From BJHL01 sp040378885 (GTDB lineage Bacteria; Planctomycetota; Phycisphaerae; Phycisphaerales; UBA1924): 64,000 bases of DNA. The notes below the pieces were generated by a model. The model was not told where the DNA came from, made no database searches, and worked only from the letters and a program-made list of their open reading frames with translations. The first letter of the stretch is position 1; each line of letters opens with the position of its first letter. The stretch is taken from positions 1 through 64,000 of the forward strand of contig JBKDAN010000050.1 in NCBI GenBank assembly GCA_046316615.1, given 5' to 3'. Of this stretch, positions 31,889 through 40,703 are shown one piece after another. Both the position numbers and the translations under genes were made by a program.

Positions 31889-32473
31889 ATGCCGGGACGC
31901 AATGACCAACTCGATGCGATGAGCGTCTGGGTGCTTGGAATCTGGGCGGGTGCCCTCATCATGACGGGCGCGTCCGCCGCGATCATCTTCCCGGAAGTGC
32001 GGCAGATGGGCGCCAACGTCGGCAATCTGGTACTTCCTGGCGATGAACACTGGAAGTACATCGCGGGTCGTGTGCAGAACCGAGTTTTTGGCGTGTGTGA
32101 TTGGCTGCAGTTGTTCTCCGGCGCCGTGGTACTCGCCTTGTTCATCGCCAGCGCGCTGGGTCGTCGTTCCGCGCAGGTTGGTCGTCGCCTGTGGATTGCT
32201 CGGGTCGGTGTTACATCACTGGTGCTCACGACGCTGGCCGTGTACCTGGCGTGGCTTGCGCCCGCGATGCAGACGGACCTCCACGCGTTCTGGACAGCGC
32301 TCGACGCGAAGAACCTAGACGCCGCGCTCGTCGCACAGGCGTCGTTCGACAAGTATCACCCCGTGGCGAGCAAGTTCTTCAGCGGCATGTTGGTGGGCGT
32401 TGTCATCCTCGGACTGCTCACCGCCCGAGGGATTGGCCGGGGCGTGCCATCACAGGTTCACGCTGGCACATGA
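31889..32473 (+). CDS. DUF4149/TMEM205-like membrane protein
   Basis: 194 residues from the ATG at 31889. Four transmembrane helices: VWVLGIWAGALIMTGASAAII, WLQLFSGAVVLALFIASAL, RVGVTSLVLTTLAVYLAWLAPAM and FSGMLVGVVILGLLTARGI. The FPEVRQMGANVGNLV ... AGRVQNRVFGVCDWLQ pattern between helices 1 and 2 matches the TMEM205/DUF4149 family. Function unknown in bacteria. Divergent from the permease; nth follows 48 bases downstream on the same strand. Confidence 0.7.
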   Translation: MPGRNDQLDAMSVWVLGIWAGALIMTGASAAIIFPEVRQMGANVGNLVLPGDEHWKYIAGRVQNRVFGVCDWLQLFSGAVVLALFIASALGRRSAQVGRRLWIARVGVTSLVLTTLAVYLAWLAPAMQTDLHAFWTALDAKNLDAALVAQASFDKYHPVASKFFSGMLVGVVILGLLTARGIGRGVPSQVHAGT

Positions 32474-32521
32474 CTCGCATCGCTGCGCCCGCCACACGCT
32501 GCGTCGCTCGTACGCTGATGC

Positions 32522-33280
32522 ATGCCTCGCAACGATGCATTTCGAGACCCGACCCCCGCTGCCAAGATGCAGCCCGCCATCACGGTCAAGCTACCGCGAG
32601 TGACACCGCAGCGACGGGAACGAGCCGACAAACTGCTGGCGGCCCTGCGCGAGCACTATGGCGACGCGACGTGTGAACTCGTCTACAGCACGCCGCATGA
32701 ACTGCTGATCGCAACGATTCTCTCCGCGCAGACGACGGACGTCGCTGTCAACAAAGTGACGCCCGCGTTGTTCAAGGCGTTCCCCACTCCCCGCGCGTTT
32801 GCCGACGCCGCGCCCGAGCAGATCGAACCATATATCAAGTCAATCGGACTGTTTCGCAACAAGGCCAAGGCCGTGCAGGCCGCGATGCAAGCACTGTGCG
32901 AGCACTTTGCTGGCGAAGTGCCGCGCACGATGGAGCAGCTGCTCACACTGCGCGGCGTTGCTCGCAAGACCGCCAACGTGGTGTTGGGCAACGCCTTCGG
33001 CCTGAACGCCGGCTTCGTCGTCGACACGCACATCGCACGGCTGGCGGTTCGGCTCGGGCTAGTACCCAAGACTGCGATTGGCAGCGGGGAGAATCCCAAC
33101 GTTGCGGTGATCGAGAGGTGGCTGATGGCCCAGTTTCCGCAGGAAACATGGTGCGATGTCAGCCACATGCTGATTTGGCACGGCAGGCGCGCGTGCAAGG
33201 CTCGCATGGCCTGCTGCTGCGACCACACCATCTGCCGGGAGTTTGGCAAAGCCTGCGAGTTGTCGCGAAAGAGCGAATAG
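32522..33280 (+). CDS. nth: Endonuclease III (DNA glycosylase/AP lyase)
   Basis: 252 residues from the ATG at 32522 (another ATG at 32567 is possible). Removes oxidised pyrimidines from DNA and nicks the abasic site. The helix-hairpin-helix reads LRGVARKTANVVLG with catalytic K149, and the catalytic aspartate is D168 in VVDTHIARL; ILSAQTTD at 66-73 is the classical motif. The C-terminal cluster loop HGRRACKARMACCCDHTICREFGKAC contains cysteines, but their spacing departs from the usual C-x6-C-x2-C-x5-C: after the first cysteine come three in a row at +6 to +8, then +13 and +20. Whether a [4Fe-4S] cluster forms is uncertain. Confidence 0.92.
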   Translation: MPRNDAFRDPTPAAKMQPAITVKLPRVTPQRRERADKLLAALREHYGDATCELVYSTPHELLIATILSAQTTDVAVNKVTPALFKAFPTPRAFADAAPEQIEPYIKSIGLFRNKAKAVQAAMQALCEHFAGEVPRTMEQLLTLRGVARKTANVVLGNAFGLNAGFVVDTHIARLAVRLGLVPKTAIGSGENPNVAVIERWLMAQFPQETWCDVSHMLIWHGRRACKARMACCCDHTICREFGKACELSRKSE

Positions 33281-33313
33281 CACGCCTCGCGCATGCGGCA
33301 GGTACGATCGCAC

Positions 33314-34627
33314 ATGTTGATCCGCCTGCTGCATGAGGTCTTGGCGGCATGTCAGCGTGCAGCCGATGCGGAGCACGCGACCGACGCAGCGTGGGATCAG
33401 ATCACTCCGCTGCTGCGAGGACGAACACATCTGTTCGCAACAGGCAAAGCGAGCCCCGCAATGCTTCAGGCGGCGCTCTCTCGCCTGCCTGCTTCACAAC
33501 TCGGTGGCATCTTCATCACCTGCCCGCCCGAACTTTTGGACGCCGCACACCAATTGACACGTGGCTTTGCTCGCGCGACAACGGTGCGCCCGTGCGATCA
33601 TCCGCTGCCTTCGCTCCGAAATGTCAACGCGGCACAGGAGGCACTTGCCTTCGTGCAATCGTGTTCACCCCAAGATACGCTGCTGGTTCTGCTTTCAGGC
33701 GGCGCGAGCGCACACTTGTGCCTTCCCGTCGAGGGGGTATCGCTCAACGAGCTGATTAGTTGCACTCGAGCACTGCAACGAAGTGGCGCGACCATTCGGG
33801 AACTCAACGCGGTCCGCAAACACGTTGAGCAGCTCAAGGGTGGCGGCCTCGCGCGAGCGTGCGCCGCTGGCACATTGGTTACTGCAATCTTGAGTGACGT
33901 GCTTCCTGCGACTGACGGCACGCCGGCCCTCGACACCATCGCAAGTGGCCCGACCGTACCTGACGCGACAACGTTCGCAGATGCGAAAGCCATCCTCGGA
34001 TCACACAACATCTGTGATGTGCCCAGCATTCTCGCACATCTTGAGCGAGGCGAACGAGGCTACGCGGCTGAAACGCCGAAGTCACGCGATGCGTTCAGCG
34101 CACGAACACACGAGATCATCGTTGGTGATAACGCCATAATGCTCGCCGCGGCACAGAGCTCGCTGCAATCGCAGGGCGTCCAGATCACTCAGGTAAGCGA
34201 ACGCGTTGAAGACGAAGCGGCGGAGATCGCACGGGATATGGTGCAGCAGATGCGGCAGATACGTCATTCGCCGCGGCGATCGTCCGATCCACAAGCCTTG
34301 CTGCTCGGCGGGGAATGGACTGTCACTGCGACCGGCTCGACGGGCCATGGCGGTCCGAGTCAGGAACTGGCGCTTGCGGCACTGCTTGCGATGCAGGCTG
34401 ACGATGCATGCTCTCTGCTTGCATACAGCAGTGATGGGATCGACGGTCCGACGCACGCAGCCGGTGCGATCGTGAGGGCCGAGATGCTTCGTAGTTCGTC
34501 TCGACAGTCGCTTCAGGCCGCGCTCGACAATCACGATGCACACCACGCACTTGCAGAGCTGCAGGCTCTTGTGCACACCGGACCCACGGGAACGAACGTC
34601 AATCACATCGCCATATTGATCTGGTAA
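33314..34627 (+). CDS. Glycerate 2-kinase (MOFRL/DUF4147 family)
   Basis: 437 residues from the ATG at 33314 (one further ATG is seven codons upstream). Phosphorylates D-glycerate with ATP to 2-phosphoglycerate, feeding lower glycolysis. The N-terminal DUF4147 domain shows FATGKASPAML, VRPCDHPLPSLRNVNAAQEAL, LLVLLSGGASAHLCLP, LNAVRKHVEQLKGGGLAR and LSDVLP...TIASGPTVPD; the C-terminal MOFRL domain has LLLGGEWTVTATGSTGHGGPSQELALAAL and SSDGIDGPTHAAGAIV, ending THTGPTGTNVNHI-like (HTGPTGTNVNHIAI). All signature blocks are present. It sits between nth and hisS in the same direction. Confidence 0.9.
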   Translation: MLIRLLHEVLAACQRAADAEHATDAAWDQITPLLRGRTHLFATGKASPAMLQAALSRLPASQLGGIFITCPPELLDAAHQLTRGFARATTVRPCDHPLPSLRNVNAAQEALAFVQSCSPQDTLLVLLSGGASAHLCLPVEGVSLNELISCTRALQRSGATIRELNAVRKHVEQLKGGGLARACAAGTLVTAILSDVLPATDGTPALDTIASGPTVPDATTFADAKAILGSHNICDVPSILAHLERGERGYAAETPKSRDAFSARTHEIIVGDNAIMLAAAQSSLQSQGVQITQVSERVEDEAAEIARDMVQQMRQIRHSPRRSSDPQALLLGGEWTVTATGSTGHGGPSQELALAALLAMQADDACSLLAYSSDGIDGPTHAAGAIVRAEMLRSSSRQSLQAALDNHDAHHALAELQALVHTGPTGTNVNHIAILIW

Positions 34628-34679
34628 GCCGGCACATCGCTCCTCATGCAGATGGCGGCCTCGCTACCCTGCCACACCA

Positions 34680-36014
34680 ATGGCTAAGCAGTCTTTTCAA
34701 GCCCCCACAGGCACACGTGATTTCTATCCACTCGATGCCGCAAAGCGGCGCTTCATTCTCGAAGCGTGGCGCCGCGCATCGATCATTCACGGGTTTGAAG
34801 AAGTGGATGGCCCGACGTTTGAGCATCTCGAGCTCTACACCGTCAAGAGCGGCGATGGCATTGTGAGTGAACTCTTCAGTTTTACGCGGGATGGCGGCGA
34901 GAAGACGTATGCCCTGCGGCCTGAGTTCACGCCCACGCTTGCGCGTTTGTACGCCACCAAGGCGAACGCGCTGCCAAAGCCGACGAAGTGGTTCTGCACG
35001 CCCACCATGTTTCGTGCGGAGCGCCCCCAGCGTGGCCGACTGCGCGAGTTCCTGCAGTGGAACGTTGACTTGATCGGCGACAACTCGCCGCAGGCCGACG
35101 CCGAGATCATCGCGACCTGCGTCAGCGTGCTGGCGGGGCTGGGCCTCACGCCGCAAGACGTCCGCGTCAAGGTCAATCATCGCAAGGCGCTGGCCGACTG
35201 GCTTACCTCTCGCAGCTTGCCCGTCGAACGACACGCCGAGCTGTTCAAACTTCTGGATAGCAAGCACAAGATGCCCGCGCCGCAGTTCGCGCAGGCGATC
35301 GCGCAGTTCGGCTTCACGATCGAGCAGGCGGAGGTGTTCCAGAAGGGCATCGTGCGCGTCACAGTGGACGAAGTGACGCCCAGCGGCCAAAGAACCGATC
35401 ACGTTGTGGATCTGACCTACTTCAGTGAAGCGGTCATGCCGCTTGCGAAGGAGCTTCTCGCCGCGGGCATCATCGATTGGATCGACTTCGATCTCTCCAT
35501 CGTTCGAGGCCTGGCCTACTACACCGGCATGGTCTTTGAAGTGCACGAGGCCAGCGGAGCCGAGCGAGCAATCGCGGGAGGCGGACGCTATGACAACCTT
35601 GTCGAACTCTTCGGCGGTCCACCAACGCCCGCGGTTGGCTTTGGCATGGGCGATGTCGTGCTGAGTCTGGTACTGCAAGATCGCGGCAAGTTCCCGACCG
35701 ATGAACAAGTCTTGGAGCTCGCGGGCCTGCGCCCCGATGTATACGTGCTCAGCAACGGAACGCCCGAGGCCGAGTCTCAAGTCAAGCCAGTGACCGCACA
35801 ACTCCGCAAGTTGAATCTGCACGCACGCCACACGTACAAGACCACACGCAACGTGGGCAAGTTGCTGCAAGAAGCCGCTGGCATGAAGGCCCGCGTCGCA
35901 CTCATCCTTGAAAGCGCGACGCACGCAACGCTCAAGCAGATGACAACCGGCGAGCAAAGCCAGCCCATGCTGCTGCCGCAAGCCATCGCACTGCTTGTGC
36001 AGCCTGTACGCTGA
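34680..36014 (+). CDS. hisS: Histidine-tRNA ligase
   Basis: 444 residues. Charges tRNA-His with histidine; class II synthetase, cytosolic homodimer. Motifs in order: GTRDFYP (11-17), motif 1 region with GFEEVDGPTFEHLELY, motif 2 YALRPEFTPTLARLYA (77-92), histidine-binding GLAYYTGMVFEV (277-288) and AIAGGGRYDNLVELFGG (296-312), motif 3 PAVGFGMGDVVLSLVLQD, and the anticodon-binding domain from about 350 (DVYVLSNGTPEAESQV ... HARHTYKTTRNVGKLLQEAAGMKARVALIL). Complete and normal in length. Ends against a convergent lepB gene. Confidence 0.96.
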   Translation: MAKQSFQAPTGTRDFYPLDAAKRRFILEAWRRASIIHGFEEVDGPTFEHLELYTVKSGDGIVSELFSFTRDGGEKTYALRPEFTPTLARLYATKANALPKPTKWFCTPTMFRAERPQRGRLREFLQWNVDLIGDNSPQADAEIIATCVSVLAGLGLTPQDVRVKVNHRKALADWLTSRSLPVERHAELFKLLDSKHKMPAPQFAQAIAQFGFTIEQAEVFQKGIVRVTVDEVTPSGQRTDHVVDLTYFSEAVMPLAKELLAAGIIDWIDFDLSIVRGLAYYTGMVFEVHEASGAERAIAGGGRYDNLVELFGGPPTPAVGFGMGDVVLSLVLQDRGKFPTDEQVLELAGLRPDVYVLSNGTPEAESQVKPVTAQLRKLNLHARHTYKTTRNVGKLLQEAAGMKARVALILESATHATLKQMTTGEQSQPMLLPQAIALLVQPVR

Positions 36015-36046
36015 CACGACGCGGATCGCAACGACAAGAGAAAACG

Positions 36047-36080
36047 GCAGCGCACTTCGCGCTGCCCTGTCTGTTGAGAC
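36047..36080 (-). terminator. Terminator between hisS and lepB
   Basis: Stem GGCAGCGC/GCGCTGCC (36047-36067), loop five bases. On the minus strand the hairpin is followed by GTTTTCTC, fitting termination of lepB transcripts; the plus-strand side has only a weak T stretch. Confidence 0.6.
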
Positions 36081-36111
36081 TCTGGTTCATGTCGCTCCAA
36101 ACCGCTGCGAC

Positions 36112-37725
36112 CTACCACACCCAGCGGAGCTTGCCCGCGTCAATCATCGGTGCGCCGACCGGCGTGGTTTGCAAAGCGGGGAAGTAGACGAAGAAAGCCT
36201 TGCCGATCACAAGGTCACGATGCACCACACCCGGCGACGGATCAACTGCCGCAACCCAAGGCGAGGGCCGTCCCCACAGGCGACCGTCGAGACTATTGGG
36301 GCTGTTGTCGCCGCACATGAAGAACTGGTCGTTCTCCAGCAGCAAAGGCGCGTCAGGGTGCGTTGCCAGCGCGGGCGAGCGACCGTCAGTCGCCACGTTG
36401 GGCTGGTAGTACACGTCGCGCTGCACCTTCACCCGGTACACGCTGACTGGCCCACCCGCAAACTCCCAGCGGATCGCCGCGGACGAAGGTGGCCGGCTCA
36501 CAGCAAGCAGAGCCCCCGAGCTTCCGCGTATATCTGCGATGCTCGCGCCCAGCGAGTTACGCATCCGATCCTGAAGTGACCACGCATACGACCCGCGCGC
36601 TACCAGCTCGTCATCGACCCACAACTGCACAGTCTGGTCAACATGCCAGAAGTCCAGATTGGTCACGTGTCCGCCACGCAAGGGCGAAGCCAGCTTGCCT
36701 GTGGCCAGTTGTGTCCACTCCTGCGAGTCAAGCGGCCGCATGCGAAGCGTGACAGCGTCACCCTCCACATCGCACCGAAACTCATGCCCGCGGGCCACGA
36801 TCACCGCGCTCGCCTTCGCGCCGTCCTTCTCCGGACGAACGCCCAGCGACATGCGCAAGTCGCTCATCGGAAACCGCTGAAAACGGTTGCCGACTGTGCT
36901 CTCGACGTTGTACGCGTACCAGTCGCTGAGTGAAGGCAGACTGTCAGGACGGCCCCACCACTCCAGCACGGTCGGCTTGTCGCCTTTGTACGCGTACACG
37001 CCCGTGTTGGCGGTCGTGTCCCATGTCGTCGCATCCACCGCGCCGTCCGTTACGCCGCGGAAGGGCGTACGGAATGACGTATCTCGCAGCGGCGTGTAAG
37101 AACTGTCAAACACATCCATCCAGAGCGTGCGTTGCACATGCTCGGGCTTGCTTTGCACCTGCCAGTCCAACGCAAGCCAGCTATCCGTCACTTGCTCATT
37201 GGTCGCCGGCCGACGCACGAAAACATCACCGTCCACCAGCGCCACTTCTTCACCGGGCAGCCCGATCAATCGCTTGATGTAGCTCACCGGCGGATCGGTG
37301 GGATTCTTGAAGACGACGACGTCAAATCGCTTGGGGTCGTACACCGAGTAGAGATACTTGAGCACGAAGATGCGGTCACCGCCGCTCAGCTTCTTCTCTT
37401 TCTCCTGAATTCGCTTGCCGGTGTTGACATTCATGCCGACTGTGTCGGTCTGGATCTGCGCCGGGGCCATGGGGTTGCCGTCTTGCGGGCCGCCCGCCCA
37501 CTCATAGCCTGACTCGCGATCACGCCATTGCAGGTGGGCACCACGCAGCGTCGGCGCCATGCTGCCCGTGGGAATGACAAACGCTTCCACGACGAAGCCG
37601 CGGAAGATGAACGCCATCGCGAAGGCGATGATGATCGACGTGAATGTCTCCTTCAGGTTCGTCTGTTGCACAGCACGAACCTTGGGCATCGTGGTCGCGG
37701 GATCAACGGTTTGCGTGTCGGCCAA
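36112..37725 (-). CDS. lepB: Signal peptidase I with large internal insertion
   Basis: 537 residues, about twice the usual length. The start is TTG at 37725, supported by AAGGAG seven bases upstream. Cleaves Sec/Tat signal peptides outside the membrane. One N-terminal helix (TSIIIAFAMAFIFRGFVVEAF) leads to box B IPTGSMAPTL with nucleophile S55; box D YIKRLIGLPGE has the general base K151; box E CGDNSPNSLDGRLWG lies near 470-484. Between D and E, where most enzymes have about 60-100 residues, there are nearly 300, including WHVDQTVQLWVDDELVARG, which looks like a LamG/concanavalin-type beta sandwich. Catalytic residues are all present, so the enzyme should be active. Confidence 0.92.
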   Translation of the reverse strand: MADTQTVDPATTMPKVRAVQQTNLKETFTSIIIAFAMAFIFRGFVVEAFVIPTGSMAPTLRGAHLQWRDRESGYEWAGGPQDGNPMAPAQIQTDTVGMNVNTGKRIQEKEKKLSGGDRIFVLKYLYSVYDPKRFDVVVFKNPTDPPVSYIKRLIGLPGEEVALVDGDVFVRRPATNEQVTDSWLALDWQVQSKPEHVQRTLWMDVFDSSYTPLRDTSFRTPFRGVTDGAVDATTWDTTANTGVYAYKGDKPTVLEWWGRPDSLPSLSDWYAYNVESTVGNRFQRFPMSDLRMSLGVRPEKDGAKASAVIVARGHEFRCDVEGDAVTLRMRPLDSQEWTQLATGKLASPLRGGHVTNLDFWHVDQTVQLWVDDELVARGSYAWSLQDRMRNSLGASIADIRGSSGALLAVSRPPSSAAIRWEFAGGPVSVYRVKVQRDVYYQPNVATDGRSPALATHPDAPLLLENDQFFMCGDNSPNSLDGRLWGRPSPWVAAVDPSPGVVHRDLVIGKAFFVYFPALQTTPVGAPMIDAGKLRWVW

Positions 37726-37775
37726 GCATCGCTCCTTGCACCACTATACAAAGCATGCGTCATGCATGCGTGACA

Positions 37776-39521
37776 TCAGCCGTTGCTGGGTGGACCGCCC
37801 TGCGGACCTTGTGGGCCGCCCGGACGCGGACCTCCACCGCCGCCCCCACCGCCACCGCGCCGACGACGGCGTCGACCACCACCTTCGCGACGCGGACCAC
37901 GATCTTGCCCACGGTCGGGCCCGCCCGCGTTGCCACGCATGGGGTCATCCGCAAGCAGATCGCCACCCATCAGATCGTCCACGCTATCGGCCTTTGGCGG
38001 ATTGTCGCGCGGCTGTCCGTCGCGTGCATTGCCGGGCTTGGGACCGCGACTCTCGCGAGGACGATCGTCACGCCTGGGTCCACCATCATCGCGCGGCCCG
38101 TCGCGCCGGCCATCACGGTTCTCGCGCCCCTCGCGCGGACGCTGTTCGCGATTGTCACGAGGCGGCCGATTCTCGCGTGATTGGCCTTCTCGGGGCTGCC
38201 CTTCACGCGCCGGAGCTTCACGTGCGGGACGGTTCGCGCCCGCATCTTCACCCCATTCACTTGCGTCACCTGCCGTGCTGGCGCGTGGCGGAGCCATCTC
38301 GGGCGTTTCCGCTTTACTTGCCGGTGCGGCATCCTCGCGAGGCGGCTGCAAATCGCGCCGCGGCTCACGCGGACGCTCACGCCCATCGCCACGAGGCCGA
38401 TCGCCGCGACCTGGCGCACCTGCTCCGCCGCCGCCGCTCTGCGGTCCGCCGCGACGATCACGTTCGTCGTAGGTTGGGCGAACCGGAGCCTTGTCGCTCT
38501 TTGGTGGCAAAAGGTTCTCGACGGGAATCGCAACCTGGCGATCCTTGCCATCGGTCCCGGGCTCATCGAGCAGCACCAGCACCAACTGCGTCAGAATCTG
38601 ACCGTCGATGACCGTGCCGTCGCCTTCGGACGTGCCGACACGCGTCTTCTTGCGCGGCAGCTTCTTCGCAAGGCTCTCGTATGTCTCGTCTTCGTATCGC
38701 AAACAGCACATCAGCCGCCCGCAACGACCGCTGATCTTGAGCGGGTCGAGCGTGGCCTTCTGCACTTTCGCGCTCTTCATGCTGACGGGCTTGAGCACCT
38801 TCAGGAAGTTCTTGCAGCAGCAATACTGGCCGCACTTTTCATAGTCAGCCGTCAGGCGAGCTTCATCACGCGCACCGACGTTTCGCATCTCGACACGCGT
38901 GCGGAAGAACTGCCCCAGCTCACGGGCGACATCGCGCACTTCGATCTTCTGCTCGCCCTCAGTCACGAAGAAAACAGTGATGCTGTCGCCGCCCAGGATG
39001 GGCTCAACCTCGACGATCTTGAGCGGGAGATTGAACCGGCTCGCCACCTGCTTGGCTTGCAGCTTGAGTTCGTGCTTGCTCTGCTCGATCTTCGCCTGCT
39101 TGTCGATGTCCTCTTTGGTAGCGATGCGGAGCACCTTGCCTTCGGTGTAGAAGGGATAGTCGCTGCCGCCGGAGTTCTCGATGTACTGCAGCATGTCCTG
39201 ACGCGACACGCTCTTGCTGCAGCCGCTGTTGGGGCACGTGCTGGTCAGCATCTCGCCCAGTTCCACGCCCCGGAAGGTGCGAACAACTACTTTGCTACCG
39301 CACCCAGGCTTGGCCGTGCCCTGGTGCTGAAACTCACCGATGAGTTTCATACTGCCATAGCGCACCACCAGCGTCTTGGGAGCCTTGAGGGCCTCGTACG
39401 CCTTGCGATCCTCTTCTGCGAGTTGTTCTTTCAGATCAGCCTCAAACTGAGGCAGGGGATAAATAGGCAAAGCGAACTCCACCGCGAAGAGAACCCGGAG
39501 CTGAAAACTGAAACCTGACAT
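37776..39521 (-). CDS. RicT/YaaT-like PSP1-domain protein with long Arg/Gly-rich tail
   Basis: 581 residues from the ATG at 39521; a GTG 13 codons later is an alternative. The first 330 residues match RicT (YaaT): VVRTFRGVELGEML, KLQAKQVASRFNLPLKIVEVEPILGGDSITVFFVTEGE, RTRVEMRNVGARDEARLTADYEKCGQYCCCKNFL and ISGRCGRLMCCLRYEDETYESL, with the cysteine clusters that bind Fe-S in Bacillus RicT. That protein works with RNase Y in mRNA processing (family knowledge). The remaining 250 residues are disordered: Arg, Gly, Pro, Glu and Asp repeats ending in poly-Arg and poly-Gly, like eukaryotic RGG tails. RNA binding is inferred. Confidence 0.85.
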   Translation of the reverse strand: MSGFSFQLRVLFAVEFALPIYPLPQFEADLKEQLAEEDRKAYEALKAPKTLVVRYGSMKLIGEFQHQGTAKPGCGSKVVVRTFRGVELGEMLTSTCPNSGCSKSVSRQDMLQYIENSGGSDYPFYTEGKVLRIATKEDIDKQAKIEQSKHELKLQAKQVASRFNLPLKIVEVEPILGGDSITVFFVTEGEQKIEVRDVARELGQFFRTRVEMRNVGARDEARLTADYEKCGQYCCCKNFLKVLKPVSMKSAKVQKATLDPLKISGRCGRLMCCLRYEDETYESLAKKLPRKKTRVGTSEGDGTVIDGQILTQLVLVLLDEPGTDGKDRQVAIPVENLLPPKSDKAPVRPTYDERDRRGGPQSGGGGAGAPGRGDRPRGDGRERPREPRRDLQPPREDAAPASKAETPEMAPPRASTAGDASEWGEDAGANRPAREAPAREGQPREGQSRENRPPRDNREQRPREGRENRDGRRDGPRDDGGPRRDDRPRESRGPKPGNARDGQPRDNPPKADSVDDLMGGDLLADDPMRGNAGGPDRGQDRGPRREGGGRRRRRRGGGGGGGGGPRPGGPQGPQGGPPSNG

Positions 39522-39593
39522 GAACGACGGATTGCACCAGGGGTGGGCACTCGTTCAACATGTCAGCTGTCCGCTGCCAGCCTCTCTCCGCTT

Positions 39594-39953
39594 CTACGGC
39601 CCGCCCAAGCTCCGTGCACGCGCGTCCACGAAGAGCTGAGGAATGGGGTACCGCTGAAGGAGCTGAACGGACTCGTTATTCTGCGTGCGATAGACAAACA
39701 ACTCTTCGTTGCGGCTATCAAGCACCAACAGCAAGTCCTCGTTGGTGGCATCGGTTGTCATGACCGTCAGGCCGCCAACTTGCGAAACAACGCCTGCGGC
39801 TTGCGCCTCAGGCAAAGAGAAAGGCAAAGCAGTCTTGTCACCGCCAGCACCACCACCGATCTTGACGCCCGCCGCAACGCACAGCACGCACAGCAGCGCG
39901 ACGAGGGCGTAGCGAATGTCAAACCGGGAGCAACGTGTGCATGTTGTGTTCAT
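39594..39953 (-). CDS. Small membrane-anchored or exported protein
   Basis: 119 residues. N-terminal hydrophobic segment YALVALLCVLCVAAGVKI, then an exported part with GLTVMTTDATNEDLLLVLDSRNEELFVYRTQNNESVQLLQRYPIPQLF. The DSRNEELFVYR block resembles DSSNQELVALRW in the next gene upstream, so the two are likely paralogues. Residues TDATNEDLLLVLDSRNEEL suggest beta strands of a propeller blade or sensor. Function unknown. Separated by 12 bases from the paralogue and probably in one operon with it. Confidence 0.68.
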   Translation of the reverse strand: MNTTCTRCSRFDIRYALVALLCVLCVAAGVKIGGGAGGDKTALPFSLPEAQAAGVVSQVGGLTVMTTDATNEDLLLVLDSRNEELFVYRTQNNESVQLLQRYPIPQLFVDARARSLGGP

Positions 39954-39965
39954 GTCGTCGCTCCT

Positions 39966-40280
39966 TTAACGGCCCTTGGCCCCGCGAGAATCGGCCGCGA
40001 GATTGCGATAGCCGACGCCGCCCATGACTTTCTTGGTCTGATCCCAGCGGAGAGCGACCAGTTCCTGGTTGCTGCTATCAACGATGTACACGACGCTCGG
40101 TCCGCCTTGGTTGGTTCGGCCTGACACCATCGTGTAGTCACCACGAGCGCGGCTCGCGTCACGAGTCGCCTCGCGCGAGCTGGGCTGTGCGGCGGCATCG
40201 GGCAGCAGCAAGTAGCCGCCAACGAGCGTGTTTGCGATGAGCAACGCTGCAACCTGACGCTTTCGAGAGTTCTGCATCAT
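39966..40280 (-). CDS. Small exported protein, paralogue of 39594-39953
   Basis: 104 residues from the ATG at 40280 (GGAG just upstream; the next codon is also ATG). Signal-type N-terminus RKRQVAALLIANTLVGGYLLL, then GDYTMVSGRTNQGGPSVVYIVDSSNQELVALRWDQTKKVMGGVGYRNL. The VVYIVDSSNQELVALRW block matches the neighbour's LLVLDSRNEELFVYR. No known domain. It follows the 80-residue gene after about 100 bases, on the same strand. Confidence 0.68.
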   Translation of the reverse strand: MMQNSRKRQVAALLIANTLVGGYLLLPDAAAQPSSREATRDASRARGDYTMVSGRTNQGGPSVVYIVDSSNQELVALRWDQTKKVMGGVGYRNLAADSRGAKGR

Positions 40281-40380
40281 GCACTCCATGCGCACCCTCG
40301 CGCGCCCGGTTCCACCAATTCCCGCCGGGGCTCGCCCAGCACGAGACGCTTGATGGCCATTCAAACCCTACACCCGTCGG

Positions 40381-40620
40381 TCAATCTTGGTGACCGCGCT
40401 TCGCCTTGATAAGGAACGTGCCGGCGACCAACGCCACCCCGAGCGCGGCGAACAGGATCTGCATCACGAGACCAGGGGTTTCCGGCTTGCCGGGCGTGGG
40501 CGGACGCAGTGTATTGGCTTCCTGAGCCAACACCGCAGCATTCATCGCAAGCACGCCCGCCAACGCGACACCACGAGCGGTCAGCGGATGACAGATACAG
40601 GCAGCCAGCATCTTCTTCAT
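40381..40620 (-). CDS. Small membrane protein, 79 aa
   Basis: ATG at 40620. A signal-like first segment (ARGVALAGVLAMNAAVLAQ) and a C-terminal helix (LVMQILFAALGVALVAGTFLI) with a basic tail (KAKRG), separated by a proline-rich stretch TLRPPTPGKPETPG. This looks like a small exported membrane-anchored protein. Function unknown. Divergent from the zinc-ribbon gene, with 83 bases between the starts. Confidence 0.62.
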   Translation of the reverse strand: MKKMLAACICHPLTARGVALAGVLAMNAAVLAQEANTLRPPTPGKPETPGLVMQILFAALGVALVAGTFLIKAKRGHQD

Positions 40621-40703
40621 GGGCAAACGGTAGGCGAACCGGACGCTTTGGTCCGTCCATCCCCGGATGGGGAGCCGTTGGCGGTGTCACCGATAGGAGA
40701 AAC

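Noticed and set aside
38181..39518. Long plus-strand frame opposite the RicT-like gene
   Set aside because: RicT motifs with conserved cysteines are on the minus strand; the plus frame has none.
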